From contig CAZQIZ010000021.1 of assembly GCA_964593585.1 (NCBI GenBank), positions 1 to 52,319 of the forward strand: 52,319 nt of DNA. The letters run 5' to 3'. How positions within the stretch are numbered: the stretch's first letter is position 1; each line of letters begins with the position of its first letter. This DNA comes from JACQFV01 sp964593585 (GTDB lineage Bacteria; Zixibacteria; MSB-5A5; WJJR01). Below the pieces are notes generated by a model, which saw only the letters and a program-made list of their open reading frames with translations, made no database searches and was not told where the DNA came from. The translations under genes were made by a program, and so were the position numbers. Shown here piece by piece: positions 1 to 8,869 of the stretch.

Positions 1-8
1 CATCCTGA

Positions 9-242
9 TCTGTCATCGTACATTGCAATCGTCATTATGTTAGAGGGTCTAAGAGCATCACGGGGCGGTCGATTAACCTGCTGCGCGGGACACCCGGAGC
101 GCCGGTCTGGCAGAGGGGCTTCTACGACCACATCGTGCGCGATGACGATGATCTTAACCGTACCCGTGGCTATATTCTGACCAACCCGTTGCGCTGGTCG
201 CTCGACGAGGAAAACCCGGATCGTAGAACCCCGAACCCGTAG
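9..242 (+). pseudogene. C-terminal remnant of a REP-associated tyrosine transposase (RAYT, Y1_Tnp family)
   Basis: Reading from the stop at 6-8 to the TAG at 240-242 gives a peptide with no start codon. From about base 42 it matches the C-terminal end typical of RAYT/IS200-like transposases: a GTPGAPVWQRGFYDHIVRDD stretch, then RGYILTNPLRWSLDEENP. In this family the region lies after the catalytic Tyr helix. The HUH and Tyr motifs are absent, and bases 1-40 do not continue the similarity, so this is a truncated relic rather than a gene cut by the window edge, although the sequence left of base 1 is unseen. Its stop codon lies inside a REP-like palindrome (239-260), the arrangement expected if this transposase family once mobilised those repeats. 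Family identification is from motif memory. Confidence 0.75.
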
Positions 243-304
243 AAGCGGCTCTTGAGCCGCCTCCCAAAACCGAACCAAACTCGTAGAGGCGGCACTCTTG
301 CCGC
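239..304 (+). repeat. Two REP-like palindromes, GTAGAAGCGGCTC-TT-GAGCCGC type
   Basis: Bases 239-260 form GTAGAAG followed by the inverted repeat GCGGCTC/GAGCCGC with a TT centre. Bases 283-304 are a diverged second copy (GTAGAGGCGGCACTCTTGCCGC). The same unit recurs at 27263-27284, 28599-28620 and 51967-51988, and inverted at 52036-52057 and 52079-52097. All copies are intergenic or at gene ends. Confidence 0.8.
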
Positions 305-338
305 ACGCCGCCAAATGTCGATATGAAATCACCGCATC

Positions 339-414
339 GCCCCCGTAGCTCAGTAATGGATAGAGCAGCGGTTTCCTAAACCGCGTGTCGGCGGTTCGAC
401 TCCGCCCGGGGGTA
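339..414 (+). tRNA. tRNA-Arg (anticodon CCT)
   Basis: A 76-nt cloverleaf can be drawn. The acceptor stem is GCCCCCG with CGGGGGT (G-T at the first pair) and discriminator A414. The anticodon stem GCGGT/ACCGC encloses loop TTCCTAA, with CCT at 375-377, decoding AGG. The T arm is GGCGG-TTCGACT-CCGCC. CCA is not encoded, because TTT follows the discriminator. Confidence 0.95.
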
Positions 415-445
415 TTTCCCACACAGAGAATTCACACACGACAGG

Positions 446-517
446 AGGTCGGACATTCCTGTCTGACCTGCCATCGCCGATTGCGGGCCGCTTTTTGGGC
501 CCGCGATTGGCGATGGC
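446..517 (-). terminator. Two adjacent hairpins between tRNA-Arg and the convergent M6 protease gene
   Basis: Bases 446-469 pair AGGTCGGACA with TGTCTGACCT. Bases 470-517 form a long stem of about 20 bp (GCCATCGCC...GCGGGCC with GGCCCGC...GGCGATGGC, two G-T wobbles) around a T-rich loop. They lie just past the protease stop codon and after the tRNA. A shared bidirectional terminator is the simplest reading. Confidence 0.6.
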
Positions 518-564
518 ATTTTACCCGCGTACCCGGCTGGTTCAGGATCGCCGGGTTTACGACC

Positions 565-2586
565 TCACTGGCATGGATCGCAGAACTCCGCGGCCGCCGA
601 TGCGCCGCGGAAGGCGACATTGCTGATTTTGACCACATCGACCACATCGGTTGCGCCGGTGCAATTGACATCGGTGCGTCCGGCCACTGTTGTCCCATGC
701 GGCGGGCAGCCGGCGTCGATGAAGGGCGCCGCGCCGCGGAAGGCGCAGTTGACCACGCCCACCACATCGACCACGCCGATACTGCCGTCGCAATCGACAT
801 CGGCATGACAGTGGCAATCGCACGCGGGCGGCGTGACGGTGATCTGCACGGTGATGGAATCATAGTTGGCGCCATCAGTGGCCAGCACCTTTGCATACCA
901 GACTCCCGCGTCGGCCGCGGCGGGTTCGATGATGAGCGAGCCGCGTCCGCCGCCGGAGTCCCAAAGCGCCACAAACGGCGGCAGGGGACCGTTGGGAGAA
1001 AGTCCCGGTGTGGTGCAGTTCGGATCGGTCGCGAAAATCCCGACGTTGATGGAATCTTCCGCCGCCACCGTCACCGGCGGCACCGACTGCAGGACCGGCG
1101 AGAGCTCCTTATCGATGATCACGGTCAGATAGTCGGGATTCTGGGCGGTGACGATGATCGAGACACCGCTGGGGCCATCATAGCCGTCGCTGCTGGGCGT
1201 GGTGGTCGCGTTCAACTGCGTCTGCCCGGGGTCATCGGGTGAAAACAGCGCGCCGATGCGAAATTCATACGGATACCACCACTCGGTGTGCTGCGAGCCA
1301 TCCCAGGGATGCGCCGGATCCATGCCGGCATCGACCACTGCGACCGCGTAGTTCGGAAAATCCGGCCAGCCGTCGTTCGGCGGGACCGTCTCGTCGATAT
1401 GGGTGACCAACAGCCCCTGATCCATGGTGTCGCGTCCGGGCGTAAACCACGGGCAGTAGGCCGAAAAGTCGGAGGCGAGATGGTCGAATTGCGCCGCGGA
1501 GCGCGGATTGCGGTACTCCAGCAGGAAATACTCGGTTCCGCTCTCATTGATCGGCACCTTGAAGACACTCTGCGTGTTGTGCTCCTCAATGTTGTAGAGC
1601 TGATAGGCGCCCTGCAGGCAGGGGGGCTCCACCGCCTGCGCCCAGCCCAGTTGGATGCGCGACCAGGCGGAGAAATGCGACGGGCACGAGCGGTTGCTGT
1701 AATGCATGATGCTGTAGCCGCCGTAGCCCATGACATCCCAGTCGACCAGCGGATGGTCGTTGCCGTCGTTGGGCGTGAAGTAGGTCACCGTGTCGAGTTT
1801 CTGATCGTAGTCGTACAAATCGGGCAGGTTGAGGATGTGGCCGTATTCGTGGCAGAAGACGCGAATCGATTGTACCTGGCCGTTGGCGTGCTCCTCCGGC
1901 TGGACCGACCAGCGGTCGATCCGCACCCCGTCGTTGGTGGGGATGTCGACGCCGATGTAGGCATGCGACCAGATGTCGTTGGGATCGTGCGTCTCTTCCT
2001 GGCCCGGCCCGGCATGGACAATCCAGAGGGCATCGACATACCCGTCGCCGTCGCCATCGTAGTCGGAAAAATCCACCAAGGGATCGGCGGCATTGAGGAT
2101 ATCGTAGATGTTGTACCAGCCGTTGTACATCGTCGGCATGAACAGCCAGCCGACCGCTTCGCCGGTTATATTGAAAACCCCATAGGAGACTTCCTGGTAA
2201 TAGTCGTTAACGCTGCCGGTCGGATAAACATTGTCGGAGTAAAGCAGGGAGTCATAGGTCTCACGCGGATGCCAGAACTGGTCGGCCGAGTGATTCTCCC
2301 ATTCGATCAGGAGCGTAAGCACGCGTCCGGTCGCTGCGGCGCGCGCGGCCTTGGTCTGACCGAGGGGCTTAAGCGGCGCCATCGCCGCCGGCGAAAATCC
2401 GGTCACCGCTTCGAAGCGGTCGGCGGGGATGTCAAAGAGTCGGAAGGTCTCCGGATTGACCGTGAGTTTCCCGCCGTAGCGCGATTCGACCGTGGCGGCC
2501 TGAGCCTCCACGGCGACGAGGAGAAATGCGGCGGCCAGGATCGCACAAGCGACCGCGGTGCCGATGAGACGCACAACCTGATTCAT
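565..2586 (-). CDS. Secreted M6-family metalloprotease with C-terminal dockerin-like module
   Basis: 673 aa. I chose the ATG at 2586 because an AGGAGG Shine-Dalgarno sits 5-10 nt upstream and a clear signal peptide follows (hydrophobic core, AQA cleavage near residue 30). An upstream in-frame ATG would add 21 unlikely residues. The zinc site HEYGH is at 246-250, followed by LNLPDLYDYD, the M6 (immune inhibitor A-like) form of HExxHxxxxxD. The catalytic domain spans roughly 80-480, and an Ig/cadherin-like stretch follows. Residues ~587-673 form a Cys-rich double dockerin-like module (CDCHCH, DVDCDG, then NCAFRG and NVAFRG, ending CDPC) shared with two other proteins in this window. Expected to be exported and to degrade proteins. 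The terminal module probably anchors or sorts it, which is inference. Confidence 0.9.
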   Translation of the reverse strand: MNQVVRLIGTAVACAILAAAFLLVAVEAQAATVESRYGGKLTVNPETFRLFDIPADRFEAVTGFSPAAMAPLKPLGQTKAARAAATGRVLTLLIEWENHSADQFWHPRETYDSLLYSDNVYPTGSVNDYYQEVSYGVFNITGEAVGWLFMPTMYNGWYNIYDILNAADPLVDFSDYDGDGDGYVDALWIVHAGPGQEETHDPNDIWSHAYIGVDIPTNDGVRIDRWSVQPEEHANGQVQSIRVFCHEYGHILNLPDLYDYDQKLDTVTYFTPNDGNDHPLVDWDVMGYGGYSIMHYSNRSCPSHFSAWSRIQLGWAQAVEPPCLQGAYQLYNIEEHNTQSVFKVPINESGTEYFLLEYRNPRSAAQFDHLASDFSAYCPWFTPGRDTMDQGLLVTHIDETVPPNDGWPDFPNYAVAVVDAGMDPAHPWDGSQHTEWWYPYEFRIGALFSPDDPGQTQLNATTTPSSDGYDGPSGVSIIVTAQNPDYLTVIIDKELSPVLQSVPPVTVAAEDSINVGIFATDPNCTTPGLSPNGPLPPFVALWDSGGGRGSLIIEPAAADAGVWYAKVLATDGANYDSITVQITVTPPACDCHCHADVDCDGSIGVVDVVGVVNCAFRGAAPFIDAGCPPHGTTVAGRTDVNCTGATDVVDVVKISNVAFRGASAAAEFCDPCQ

Positions 2587-2831
2587 GACAACCTCCTGCA
2601 AAGACTCCGATCCAATATAGACCCGCCCTGGGGGTTTGCCACGGAACAAACCCAGGGCGCTGACAACTTTGTCGCGGCCGATTTTGACAACACACGCCGA
2701 TCGCGGGCCGAGGGCGCACGCGGGCGATTTTGTGCAAGTCGGTATGGAATAAGGGAGAAGCTCGGCGGTAAATGCAGCGTCCGTCGGCGGATGGGCATCG
2801 CGGCGGTCGCGGGCGGACTTCGATTAGACGG

Positions 2832-2860
2832 TTGACAATCAGTTTGCGCGAGAATAACTT
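2832..2860 (+). promoter_or_regulatory. Candidate promoter for the PorV-like gene
   Basis: TTGACA at 2832-2837 is followed after 17 nt by TAACTT (2855-2860), about 105 nt upstream of the start at 2965. The -35 is perfect and the -10 is weak. The remainder of the 2587-2964 gap between the two divergent genes shows no coding sequence. Confidence 0.4.
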
Positions 2861-2964
2861 GGCACACCTTGCGCCCTAAACCGGCGTCCCGATGGTCCCG
2901 GGGAGGGGACTTTCATTTCGAGGCACGGCCAACAGGATGAAGCCGTAGGGAAGGACACGAGACG

Positions 2965-4497
2965 ATGACGTGGCGAACGGGTTTTGCGGCCCTTGTGGCC
3001 GTCGGATTGATAGTGTTGTTCACCGCACCCGCCGGGGCGCAGGGCGTCAACGGCAACTCCTTCCAGAATTGGAATTTCCTCGGCGGCGGCGCGCGCGCCC
3101 GCGGCATGGGCGGCGCCTATCTGGGCGTTTCCGATGACGCCTACGCCGGGTCCTGGAACCCCGCCGGGTTGGTCTACAACGAGGGCGTGCTTTTGGCCCT
3201 CAACTATTCCTACGCGCACACGGCGCTGGATCTGGAGTATGGACCGGCCAACCAGTCCACATTCGCCAGCGACGCCAATGACAACCTGTCCAACATGACC
3301 GCGGCGTCATTTATCTCCCCGCTGTCCGTTATGGAGAAGGAATTTGTCGTCAACGTCTTCTACAACCGCGTGCAGGATGTCTACGCGCGCGGGTTTTTCG
3401 CCGCCGATGTCGACACGGTCCTCGGGTCGCCGTTTTTCGCCGACTATGGAATGAGCGGCAACCTGGCCGCCGCCGGCGCCGCCTTTGGCACCACCATCTA
3501 CCGGCGGCTCTCGATCGGCGCGTCGCTGACGATCATGACCGGCGACGGCCATGAATTCCTGGTCACCGATGTCGACTCGACCCGCGACACCGCCGCCTAC
3601 AACCAGCGCACCACCTGGATCAACTCCGCCGACCTCGACTACTCCGGTCTGCAAGCGACGATCAGCGCGCTCTATCGCGCCGAGAAGTGGAGCGCCGGCA
3701 TCGTGATCACCCCGGCCTTCACTCTCACCCAGTCGGTCGACTACTTCGGGGTGCGTCGCAGCGAGCACAACCAGATCCCCGAGTTCTCGCGCGAGATCTA
3801 TGGCCCGCTCCACGGCACCGAGCGCGAAATCGACATGCCGTTGGCGGTCGGCCTCGGCGGCTCCTACAAACTGAAGGACAACCTGCTGTTGGCCGCCGAC
3901 TATCAATATCGTGGTTTCAACGCCGATGACGAGTACGAGCAGGACGGGGTCTCGAACTATCGCTTCCAGGAAAGCCCGTCGGAGCCAAACTCCGCCTTCG
4001 AGGAAGTGCCGGTGGCCTGGTACAATCTGCATCAGGTCCGTGTCGGCATCGAATACAAGAAAGAAACGTCATGGGGCGTGGTGCCCGTCCGGCTGGGTGT
4101 ACGCAACGACCCCATGCTGCTGGGCGATCCAACCGGCACCGACATCTATTTCGACCAGCGCCTCGATTCGGGCAAGTCGGTCGAATTCCCGTACTACTCG
4201 ACCAACAGCTTCTCGCGCGGCACCGGCAGCCAGATCAATGCCTTGACCTTTACCATAGGATCCGGTTTGCACTGGTCGCAGGTGCGGCTGGATGCCGCGA
4301 TGGAGTTCACAACGCTCTCCTATGAGGAGTCGGGCCAGCTCTTCTCGGTCCAGCGCTGCCCCAACTGCCTCAGCACCGATCCGAACGTCACGGTGGACCG
4401 CTGGGACAAGCGAAAGACTTTTGCCTGGGGCGGCTACACGCGCAATCAGGACCAGACGCGGGTACGCCTCTTTGTGAATTTCACCGGCTATTTCTGA
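2965..4497 (+). CDS. PorV/OMPP1-like outer-membrane beta-barrel protein
   Basis: 510 aa. It has an N-terminal signal peptide (hydrophobic residues 6-20, cleavage around GAQG at 24-27). Residues ~38-66 carry GARARGMGGAYLGVSDDAYA followed by WNPAGL, the N-terminal signature of the PorV/UPF0164 and FadL-like barrel families, in which a protein lines the barrel or assists secretion. The rest is alternating beta-strand sequence ending in an aromatic residue (TGYF), as expected for assembly into the outer membrane. Start at ATG 2965, with a weak GGAAGGA upstream. A transport substrate or secretion role cannot be assigned from sequence. In related bacteria PorV is linked to type IX secretion, but no type IX genes are present here. 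Confidence 0.8.
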   Translation: MTWRTGFAALVAVGLIVLFTAPAGAQGVNGNSFQNWNFLGGGARARGMGGAYLGVSDDAYAGSWNPAGLVYNEGVLLALNYSYAHTALDLEYGPANQSTFASDANDNLSNMTAASFISPLSVMEKEFVVNVFYNRVQDVYARGFFAADVDTVLGSPFFADYGMSGNLAAAGAAFGTTIYRRLSIGASLTIMTGDGHEFLVTDVDSTRDTAAYNQRTTWINSADLDYSGLQATISALYRAEKWSAGIVITPAFTLTQSVDYFGVRRSEHNQIPEFSREIYGPLHGTEREIDMPLAVGLGGSYKLKDNLLLAADYQYRGFNADDEYEQDGVSNYRFQESPSEPNSAFEEVPVAWYNLHQVRVGIEYKKETSWGVVPVRLGVRNDPMLLGDPTGTDIYFDQRLDSGKSVEFPYYSTNSFSRGTGSQINALTFTIGSGLHWSQVRLDAAMEFTTLSYEESGQLFSVQRCPNCLSTDPNVTVDRWDKRKTFAWGGYTRNQDQTRVRLFVNFTGYF

Positions 4498-4505
4498 TTT
4501 GCCGT

Positions 4506-5591
4506 GTGACCGCAATCGAGCCGATGATCGCGCATGGCTCCGGGCCGCTTCCGGCCCGGAGCCGTCGTGCTTTGAGAGCCCGTCTGACACCCCAGATCGG
4601 CGCAGTCTGCCAATCGCTCTCGCTGGGCGAGCCCGTCAGGATCCGCCCAATTGAGTATGGCACCCACCATCTGGTCTGGCGAGTCACCACGAGGTCCGGC
4701 GTCTATGCTCTCCGCGCGGCGGCGGCGACCCCCCTGCAGAACGACGCAGTCCGTCGCCGGCGCGAAGCCCTCTGGCGGCATGTGGCGCACGGGGGGATCG
4801 GGCCCGAATTTCATGGCAGTGTCCGTATCAAGGATACCCACTTCGACGGCTGGCTGGAGGCATTCGACTGGCAGGCAGGACGGCACCTGAATCCGTCCCG
4901 CGATCCGGTCGTCGTGGCCAGTTGCCTGGCGCGTCTCCATGCTCTGCCCCTGCCGACGACACCAATCGCGGCGCCTCGCGTCGATCTGCCCGAATTGCTG
5001 CGTCGGCGCCTGGATTACTACTCACGCCACACGGCATCCAGACGACTTTCTGCCGTCCTGCGCCATGCGGCCGATACCGCGCGCGCGCGCCTGCATAAGG
5101 CAGGCCCGCTGCGCACCCGGCCGGTGCTGGTGCACAATGATCTGGTCAATGCCAACGTTCTGGTCGGGCCGCAACGCGCCTGGCTGATTGACTGGGACTG
5201 GGCGCTGATCAGCCAGCCGGCAGTGGATTTGTTCTGCTTCCTTTCGCCCTTTGTGCGCAGTTGGGGGGACCGTCCCCACTTCCTCAGCCCACGGTCCGTG
5301 CGGGCCTTTTTGACGGCCTACGCGGCCGGCAGCGGGGAAGACCGGGTGCGACAGCTCCTGGCCGAAGGGGTGGCTTACTGGGTGCCGTACAATGTGGTGA
5401 TCGCTCTCTGGCTGGCCGTTGATGCTCCAGGTCGGCCGCACACCCGCCTGGCCTCCTTCCAGAAGCGGGCGCTGGCCGAATGCGAGGCCATCGGGGCCCT
5501 CTTGGCCGGATTCAAGCCCGGGGCCACAGCCGACGATGGAGCATTAGGGGAGCCCGATTTCAGTTTGCGCGTTCCGCGCAAAAAGGGTTAA
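4506..5591 (+). CDS. APH/choline kinase-family phosphotransferase
   Basis: 361 aa from GTG 4506; an ATG at codon 7 is an alternative start. The kinase catalytic loop HNDLVNANVL begins at residue 210 (catalytic D212, N217), and the metal-binding IDWDWA lies at 228-233, the Brenner motif and DFG-equivalent of aminoglycoside phosphotransferase/choline kinase-like enzymes. The N-terminal lobe has the strand pattern of this fold (YGTHHLVWRVTT...VYALRAAA). It probably phosphorylates a small hydroxyl-containing metabolite; nothing narrows the substrate. It follows the PorV-like gene by 8 nt and may be cotranscribed. Confidence 0.8.
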   Translation: MTAIEPMIAHGSGPLPARSRRALRARLTPQIGAVCQSLSLGEPVRIRPIEYGTHHLVWRVTTRSGVYALRAAAATPLQNDAVRRRREALWRHVAHGGIGPEFHGSVRIKDTHFDGWLEAFDWQAGRHLNPSRDPVVVASCLARLHALPLPTTPIAAPRVDLPELLRRRLDYYSRHTASRRLSAVLRHAADTARARLHKAGPLRTRPVLVHNDLVNANVLVGPQRAWLIDWDWALISQPAVDLFCFLSPFVRSWGDRPHFLSPRSVRAFLTAYAAGSGEDRVRQLLAEGVAYWVPYNVVIALWLAVDAPGRPHTRLASFQKRALAECEAIGALLAGFKPGATADDGALGEPDFSLRVPRKKG

Positions 5592-5643
5592 ATTTGTAAG
5601 TCTGGGCGGGTTTCTGGCCCGTTCTGGAGAAAGGCTCAGGGAA

Positions 5644-6345
5644 ATGGCGACGACGCACGCCCAACGACGACTGACCAAGCACGAACTGAAGCAGGACGCG
5701 TTCACCACGGCGATGTTTTCCGCGCGCGAGTGGCTGGAAAACAACATGCGCATGGCCGTTTTGGTGGTCGGCGGCCTGATTGTCATTGTGGCCGCCATCT
5801 GGGGCTTTTTCGCCTGGCAGTCCTCGGAACGGCTCGAGGCGCGCAAACTCTTCGGCCAGGCCGGGGTGGAGATGCGCTCGGGCAACCCGACCGCCGCGAT
5901 CGCGCAACTGCAGAAGCTCCTCGATGAGCACTCCGGCGCCGATGTCGCCGGGGCCGGCTGCTTCCAATTGGCCCAGCTCCAGTTCCGCCAGCGGGCCTTC
6001 GATGACGCGCGTGTCAATTATCAGCGCTACATCGACGACTACGGCGACGACCAGATGCTGGTGGCCGCCTCCTACGCCGGGATGGCGGCGGTCGATGAGC
6101 AGGCGGGATTCTACGCCGAGGCGCTGGAGAAGTTCATGCGCGCGGTCGACGCCGACAAGGAAGGCTTCGCCGCCACCGACTATCTGCGCCGCGCCATCCG
6201 CTGCGCCATCGCCGGCAGCGACACCGCCAAGGCGCAGGAGCTGTATGACCGCCTGACGAAGGATTATCCCAAGGACGCCGCCAGCATCAACACCGCCAAG
6301 CAGATGTTGCTCGAACGAGGCATGCTCGATCCGGCCAAACTCTAA
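5644..6345 (+). CDS. Membrane-anchored tetratricopeptide-repeat protein (YfgM/TPR_21-like)
   Basis: 233 aa with AGGGAA just upstream of ATG 5644. A short basic cytoplasmic head (residues 1-35) is followed by one transmembrane helix (~37-58: MRMAVLVVGGLIVIVAAIW) and a periplasmic domain of helical TPR-type repeats (from ~65, including AGCFQLAQLQF and YAEALEKFMRAV). The topology matches YfgM-like proteins associated with the Sec translocon, and more generally membrane-bound TPR scaffolds. The partner is unknown. Confidence 0.75.
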   Translation: MATTHAQRRLTKHELKQDAFTTAMFSAREWLENNMRMAVLVVGGLIVIVAAIWGFFAWQSSERLEARKLFGQAGVEMRSGNPTAAIAQLQKLLDEHSGADVAGAGCFQLAQLQFRQRAFDDARVNYQRYIDDYGDDQMLVAASYAGMAAVDEQAGFYAEALEKFMRAVDADKEGFAATDYLRRAIRCAIAGSDTAKAQELYDRLTKDYPKDAASINTAKQMLLERGMLDPAKL

Positions 6346-6502
6346 GCGGCGGCACCGATCTTAAGCGGGCGGGCCTTGCGGGGTCCGCCCGTTTTGCTTG
6401 CGTCCCGGCGGTGCACCGCCGGCCGCATTTGCCGACATAAACAGTGATTGCCGTCATCGGCGACGCAGGGTATTATTGCCACCAATCCCGGGGGCCAACG
6501 CC

Positions 6503-6940
6503 ATGGACGACCAGGAATCCCGCCCGCTGCGCTTGAATCTAAATCTCTTCGGCGATGACCGTCCGCCGGCCGTCGAACCCCTCGATCCCGACAAGGACAC
6601 CTTCGAGGCGTTCGAGGAACGCTATGAGCGCGAGCAGGAAATCGATGAGGGGAAAGGCGCGGCGATCCTGGCTTATGTGCCCTTCGGCTGTTTTGTCGCG
6701 CTGGTCCGCTACCGCGATAACGCCTTCGCCGTCAAGCATGGCAAGCAGGGGCTGGTGCTCACCTTTCTGGAGCTTCTGGCCGGGCTGTTTCTGATACCGA
6801 AACTCTCCGAGTACTTCTGGGTGACCGTCGTCTTCTTCTGTCTGGCTTCGCTGATCGGCGGCATCTACCACGCCGTGCAGGGCAAGGAATTTCACATTCC
6901 GATGATCGGCGCCTGGTTCGACAAGCGCATCGAGACGTAG
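6503..6940 (+). CDS. Small DUF4870/Tic20-like membrane protein
   Basis: 145 aa. I prefer ATG 6503; the upstream extension to 6398 is arginine-rich and unlike protein. An acidic N-terminal 50 residues (DPDKDTFEAFEERYEREQEI) precedes helices at ~53-70 (ILAYVPFGCFVALV) and two hydrophobic helices (~83-105 and ~108-125). The pattern of the first segment followed by YRDNAFAVKHGKQGLVL is typical of DUF4870/Tic20-like small membrane proteins. Function unknown. Confidence 0.7.
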   Translation: MDDQESRPLRLNLNLFGDDRPPAVEPLDPDKDTFEAFEERYEREQEIDEGKGAAILAYVPFGCFVALVRYRDNAFAVKHGKQGLVLTFLELLAGLFLIPKLSEYFWVTVVFFCLASLIGGIYHAVQGKEFHIPMIGAWFDKRIET

Positions 6941-7026
6941 GCTCCTCACTCGCTTCAGTACGGACAACAAGGGCCAATGACGATTTTCGGCGCGACGACC
7001 GAGGGCGCCGAACCTGAGGTATCCTC

Positions 7027-7593
7027 ATGAAATCCTGGCTGCAGCGGGCCTGGCTGGCCGCGTCGCTGATCGCTTCACCCGCTTGGGCCGTCGCCCAATC
7101 GGCGTCCTCCCATCAGTTCGAAATCAGTGTGATGACCGCTGTTACCGTGATCACCGAGGATGTTGACTCGTATTACTCGTACGATTCCGACACTGAGGAA
7201 TCGGAGACCTATGTTCGCGTGCCCGTCGGGGCGCCGGGGTTGCGCGTGACATTTTGGACCGGCACACCGGTGACCGTCGAAGCCGGACTGAAATTGGACT
7301 TGGCGATCTCCGATGACGGCACCGGGGAGAATGTCATGGCCGAGGTGGGCGTTGGAATTGACCTACGTGACCGTACGCAGGCCTTGCGACCCTATGTCGC
7401 GGTGCTCGGCGGGCTGCTGATGTTCAATGATGATGTCTCGCGTAACTACCTTGGAGCGCAGGCCGGCGTGCGCTATTTCATACGGGAGTATGCGGCACTG
7501 AAGATCCAGTTGGGGCACCGCACGACGATGCGGGATCTTGGGCACGACTACCGGGCCAGCGAATTGGCGTTCGGCCTCGGTTTCCAACTGTAG
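7027..7593 (+). CDS. Small outer-membrane beta-barrel protein (OmpA/OmpW-like barrel)
   Basis: 188 aa. Signal peptide at 1-25 (LAASLIASPAWAVAQS). The mature part alternates polar and hydrophobic residues in about eight strands and ends in FGLGFQL, a barrel-like C terminus. AGGTATCCTC precedes the ATG. No specific function can be read. A perfect GC hairpin begins at the stop codon. Confidence 0.65.
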   Translation: MKSWLQRAWLAASLIASPAWAVAQSASSHQFEISVMTAVTVITEDVDSYYSYDSDTEESETYVRVPVGAPGLRVTFWTGTPVTVEAGLKLDLAISDDGTGENVMAEVGVGIDLRDRTQALRPYVAVLGGLLMFNDDVSRNYLGAQAGVRYFIREYAALKIQLGHRTTMRDLGHDYRASELAFGLGFQL

Positions 7594-7611
7594 GGCGGGC
7601 TTCGCCCGCCC
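7593..7611 (+). repeat. GC-rich palindrome GGGCGGGC-TTC-GCCCGCCC
   Basis: A perfect 8-bp stem around TTC starts on the last base of the barrel gene stop codon. It could act as a terminator stem but has no T-tract. It resembles the other short palindromes scattered between genes here. Confidence 0.6.
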
Positions 7612-7666
7612 GCATTGAAGATTAATCCGTGGCGCCTCCGCCCGCCGCGTGTATCATATTGCATCC

Positions 7667-8485
7667 ATGAAACGCCTACTGCTCATCGCCGGCCTCCTGG
7701 CCACCGCGCTGACCGCCACCTGTGTCACGACCGGGCCCGGGGGGAAACAGTCCTTGATCCTCATCTCCGACGCGCAGGAAGTGGAGATCGGCCAGCAGGT
7801 CGACGCGGAAGTCCGCTCGACCGAAAAGCTGCTCCCCGATTCCGCCTGGCAACGCTACCTGGCCGAAGTCGGCCAGCGGATCGTGAAGGTCTGCGACCGT
7901 CAGGAGATTGAATACCACTTCGCGGTGATCGAGTCGGATCAGATCAACGCCTTTGCCACACCCGGCGGGTATGTCTACTTTTACACCGGTATCCTCAACA
8001 TGATGGAGGATGAGGCCGAGCTGGCGGCGGTGATGGCGCATGAAGTCTCGCACGTGGTGGGACGTCACTCGGTCAAGCACCTGCAGACCGCGCTGGGAGC
8101 ATCGGTCCTGCTCCAGATTGTCCTCGGCGAGCGCTCCGAGGGCGCCTGGGGCCAGGTGGCGGGGATTGTGCTCGGACTGGGGCTGACCGGGTATGGCCGC
8201 GGGCATGAACTCGAGGCCGATGAATACGGCGTCCATTACATGAAGGAAGCCGGCTACAACCCCGATGGCGCTCGCACCATGTTCAAGAAACTCGCCGCGC
8301 TCTCCGGCGACGATGGCCAGCGGAGCGTGTTTGAATCGCTGACCTCCACTCATCCGGAAACGCAGGAGCGTCTGGCAAAGATCGATGCGCAGATTGCCGC
8401 GATGCCACGCTCCGTCGACGATCTGCCCAGGCATCAGGATCGTTACCAGAGCATGCGCAAGCGCCTGCCCGCCCCCAAGAAGTAG
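7667..8485 (+). CDS. M48-family zinc metalloprotease (BepA/LoiP-like)
   Basis: 272 aa from ATG 7667, chosen because a basic-hydrophobic export signal begins there (MKRLLLIAGLLATALTATC). The Cys at position 18 may be lipidated although the lipobox is not canonical. The zinc site HEVSH lies at 125-129 and the third ligand region ELEADEYG at 181-188, with E181 and D185 spaced as in M48 enzymes. Preceding sequence NAFATPGGYVYFYTGIL is the family hallmark. Periplasmic M48 enzymes degrade or repair misassembled outer-membrane proteins, which suits the barrel genes upstream. Confidence 0.88.
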   Translation: MKRLLLIAGLLATALTATCVTTGPGGKQSLILISDAQEVEIGQQVDAEVRSTEKLLPDSAWQRYLAEVGQRIVKVCDRQEIEYHFAVIESDQINAFATPGGYVYFYTGILNMMEDEAELAAVMAHEVSHVVGRHSVKHLQTALGASVLLQIVLGERSEGAWGQVAGIVLGLGLTGYGRGHELEADEYGVHYMKEAGYNPDGARTMFKKLAALSGDDGQRSVFESLTSTHPETQERLAKIDAQIAAMPRSVDDLPRHQDRYQSMRKRLPAPKK

Positions 8486-8489
8486 CGCC

Positions 8490-8702
8490 AAGGGGCTGAA
8501 AGCCCCTTATCCTGCGAAGTGAGTGCTGGCAAGGGCAGTTTTCAGACCTGCCCCCTGCGGGGGGCTCGCCGAAATGTAGCGGCGGGTCTGAGACCCGCCG
8601 TCGCTGCTTACAGCAACGGGCCGTCATGCCGTGCCCACGTCGCCCAACACTCCTGTCATTCCAGGCCCGCGCTCTTTACGGGTCTGGAATCTTTGTTGCC
8701 CG
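8490..8702. repeat. Cluster of four different short palindromes in a gene-free gap
   Basis: 8490-8508 is AAGGGGCTGAAAGCCCCTT. 8533-8553 is GGGCAG...GACCTGCCCC. 8581-8599 is the perfect palindrome GGCGGGTCTGAGACCCGCC. ~8655-8696 pairs CATTCCAG-CCCG with CGGGT-CTGGAAT. Members of each class recur elsewhere in the window. The first may terminate the M48 gene. I see no gene in 8486-8869. Confidence 0.7.
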
Positions 8703-8869
8703 ATGGGGGAGGAACAAAGATTCCAAGGTCACTGTCCCTGGGTTGACGGCTTGATGGTGCCCTGCAACGCCTTGTGCACAAATACGTTAAGCTCCTTCGC
8801 CAAATCACCTTCCGGGACAGGGGAATAAACCCCGCCTCTCATCTGTAAACGCAGCGGGAGAGGCAGAAC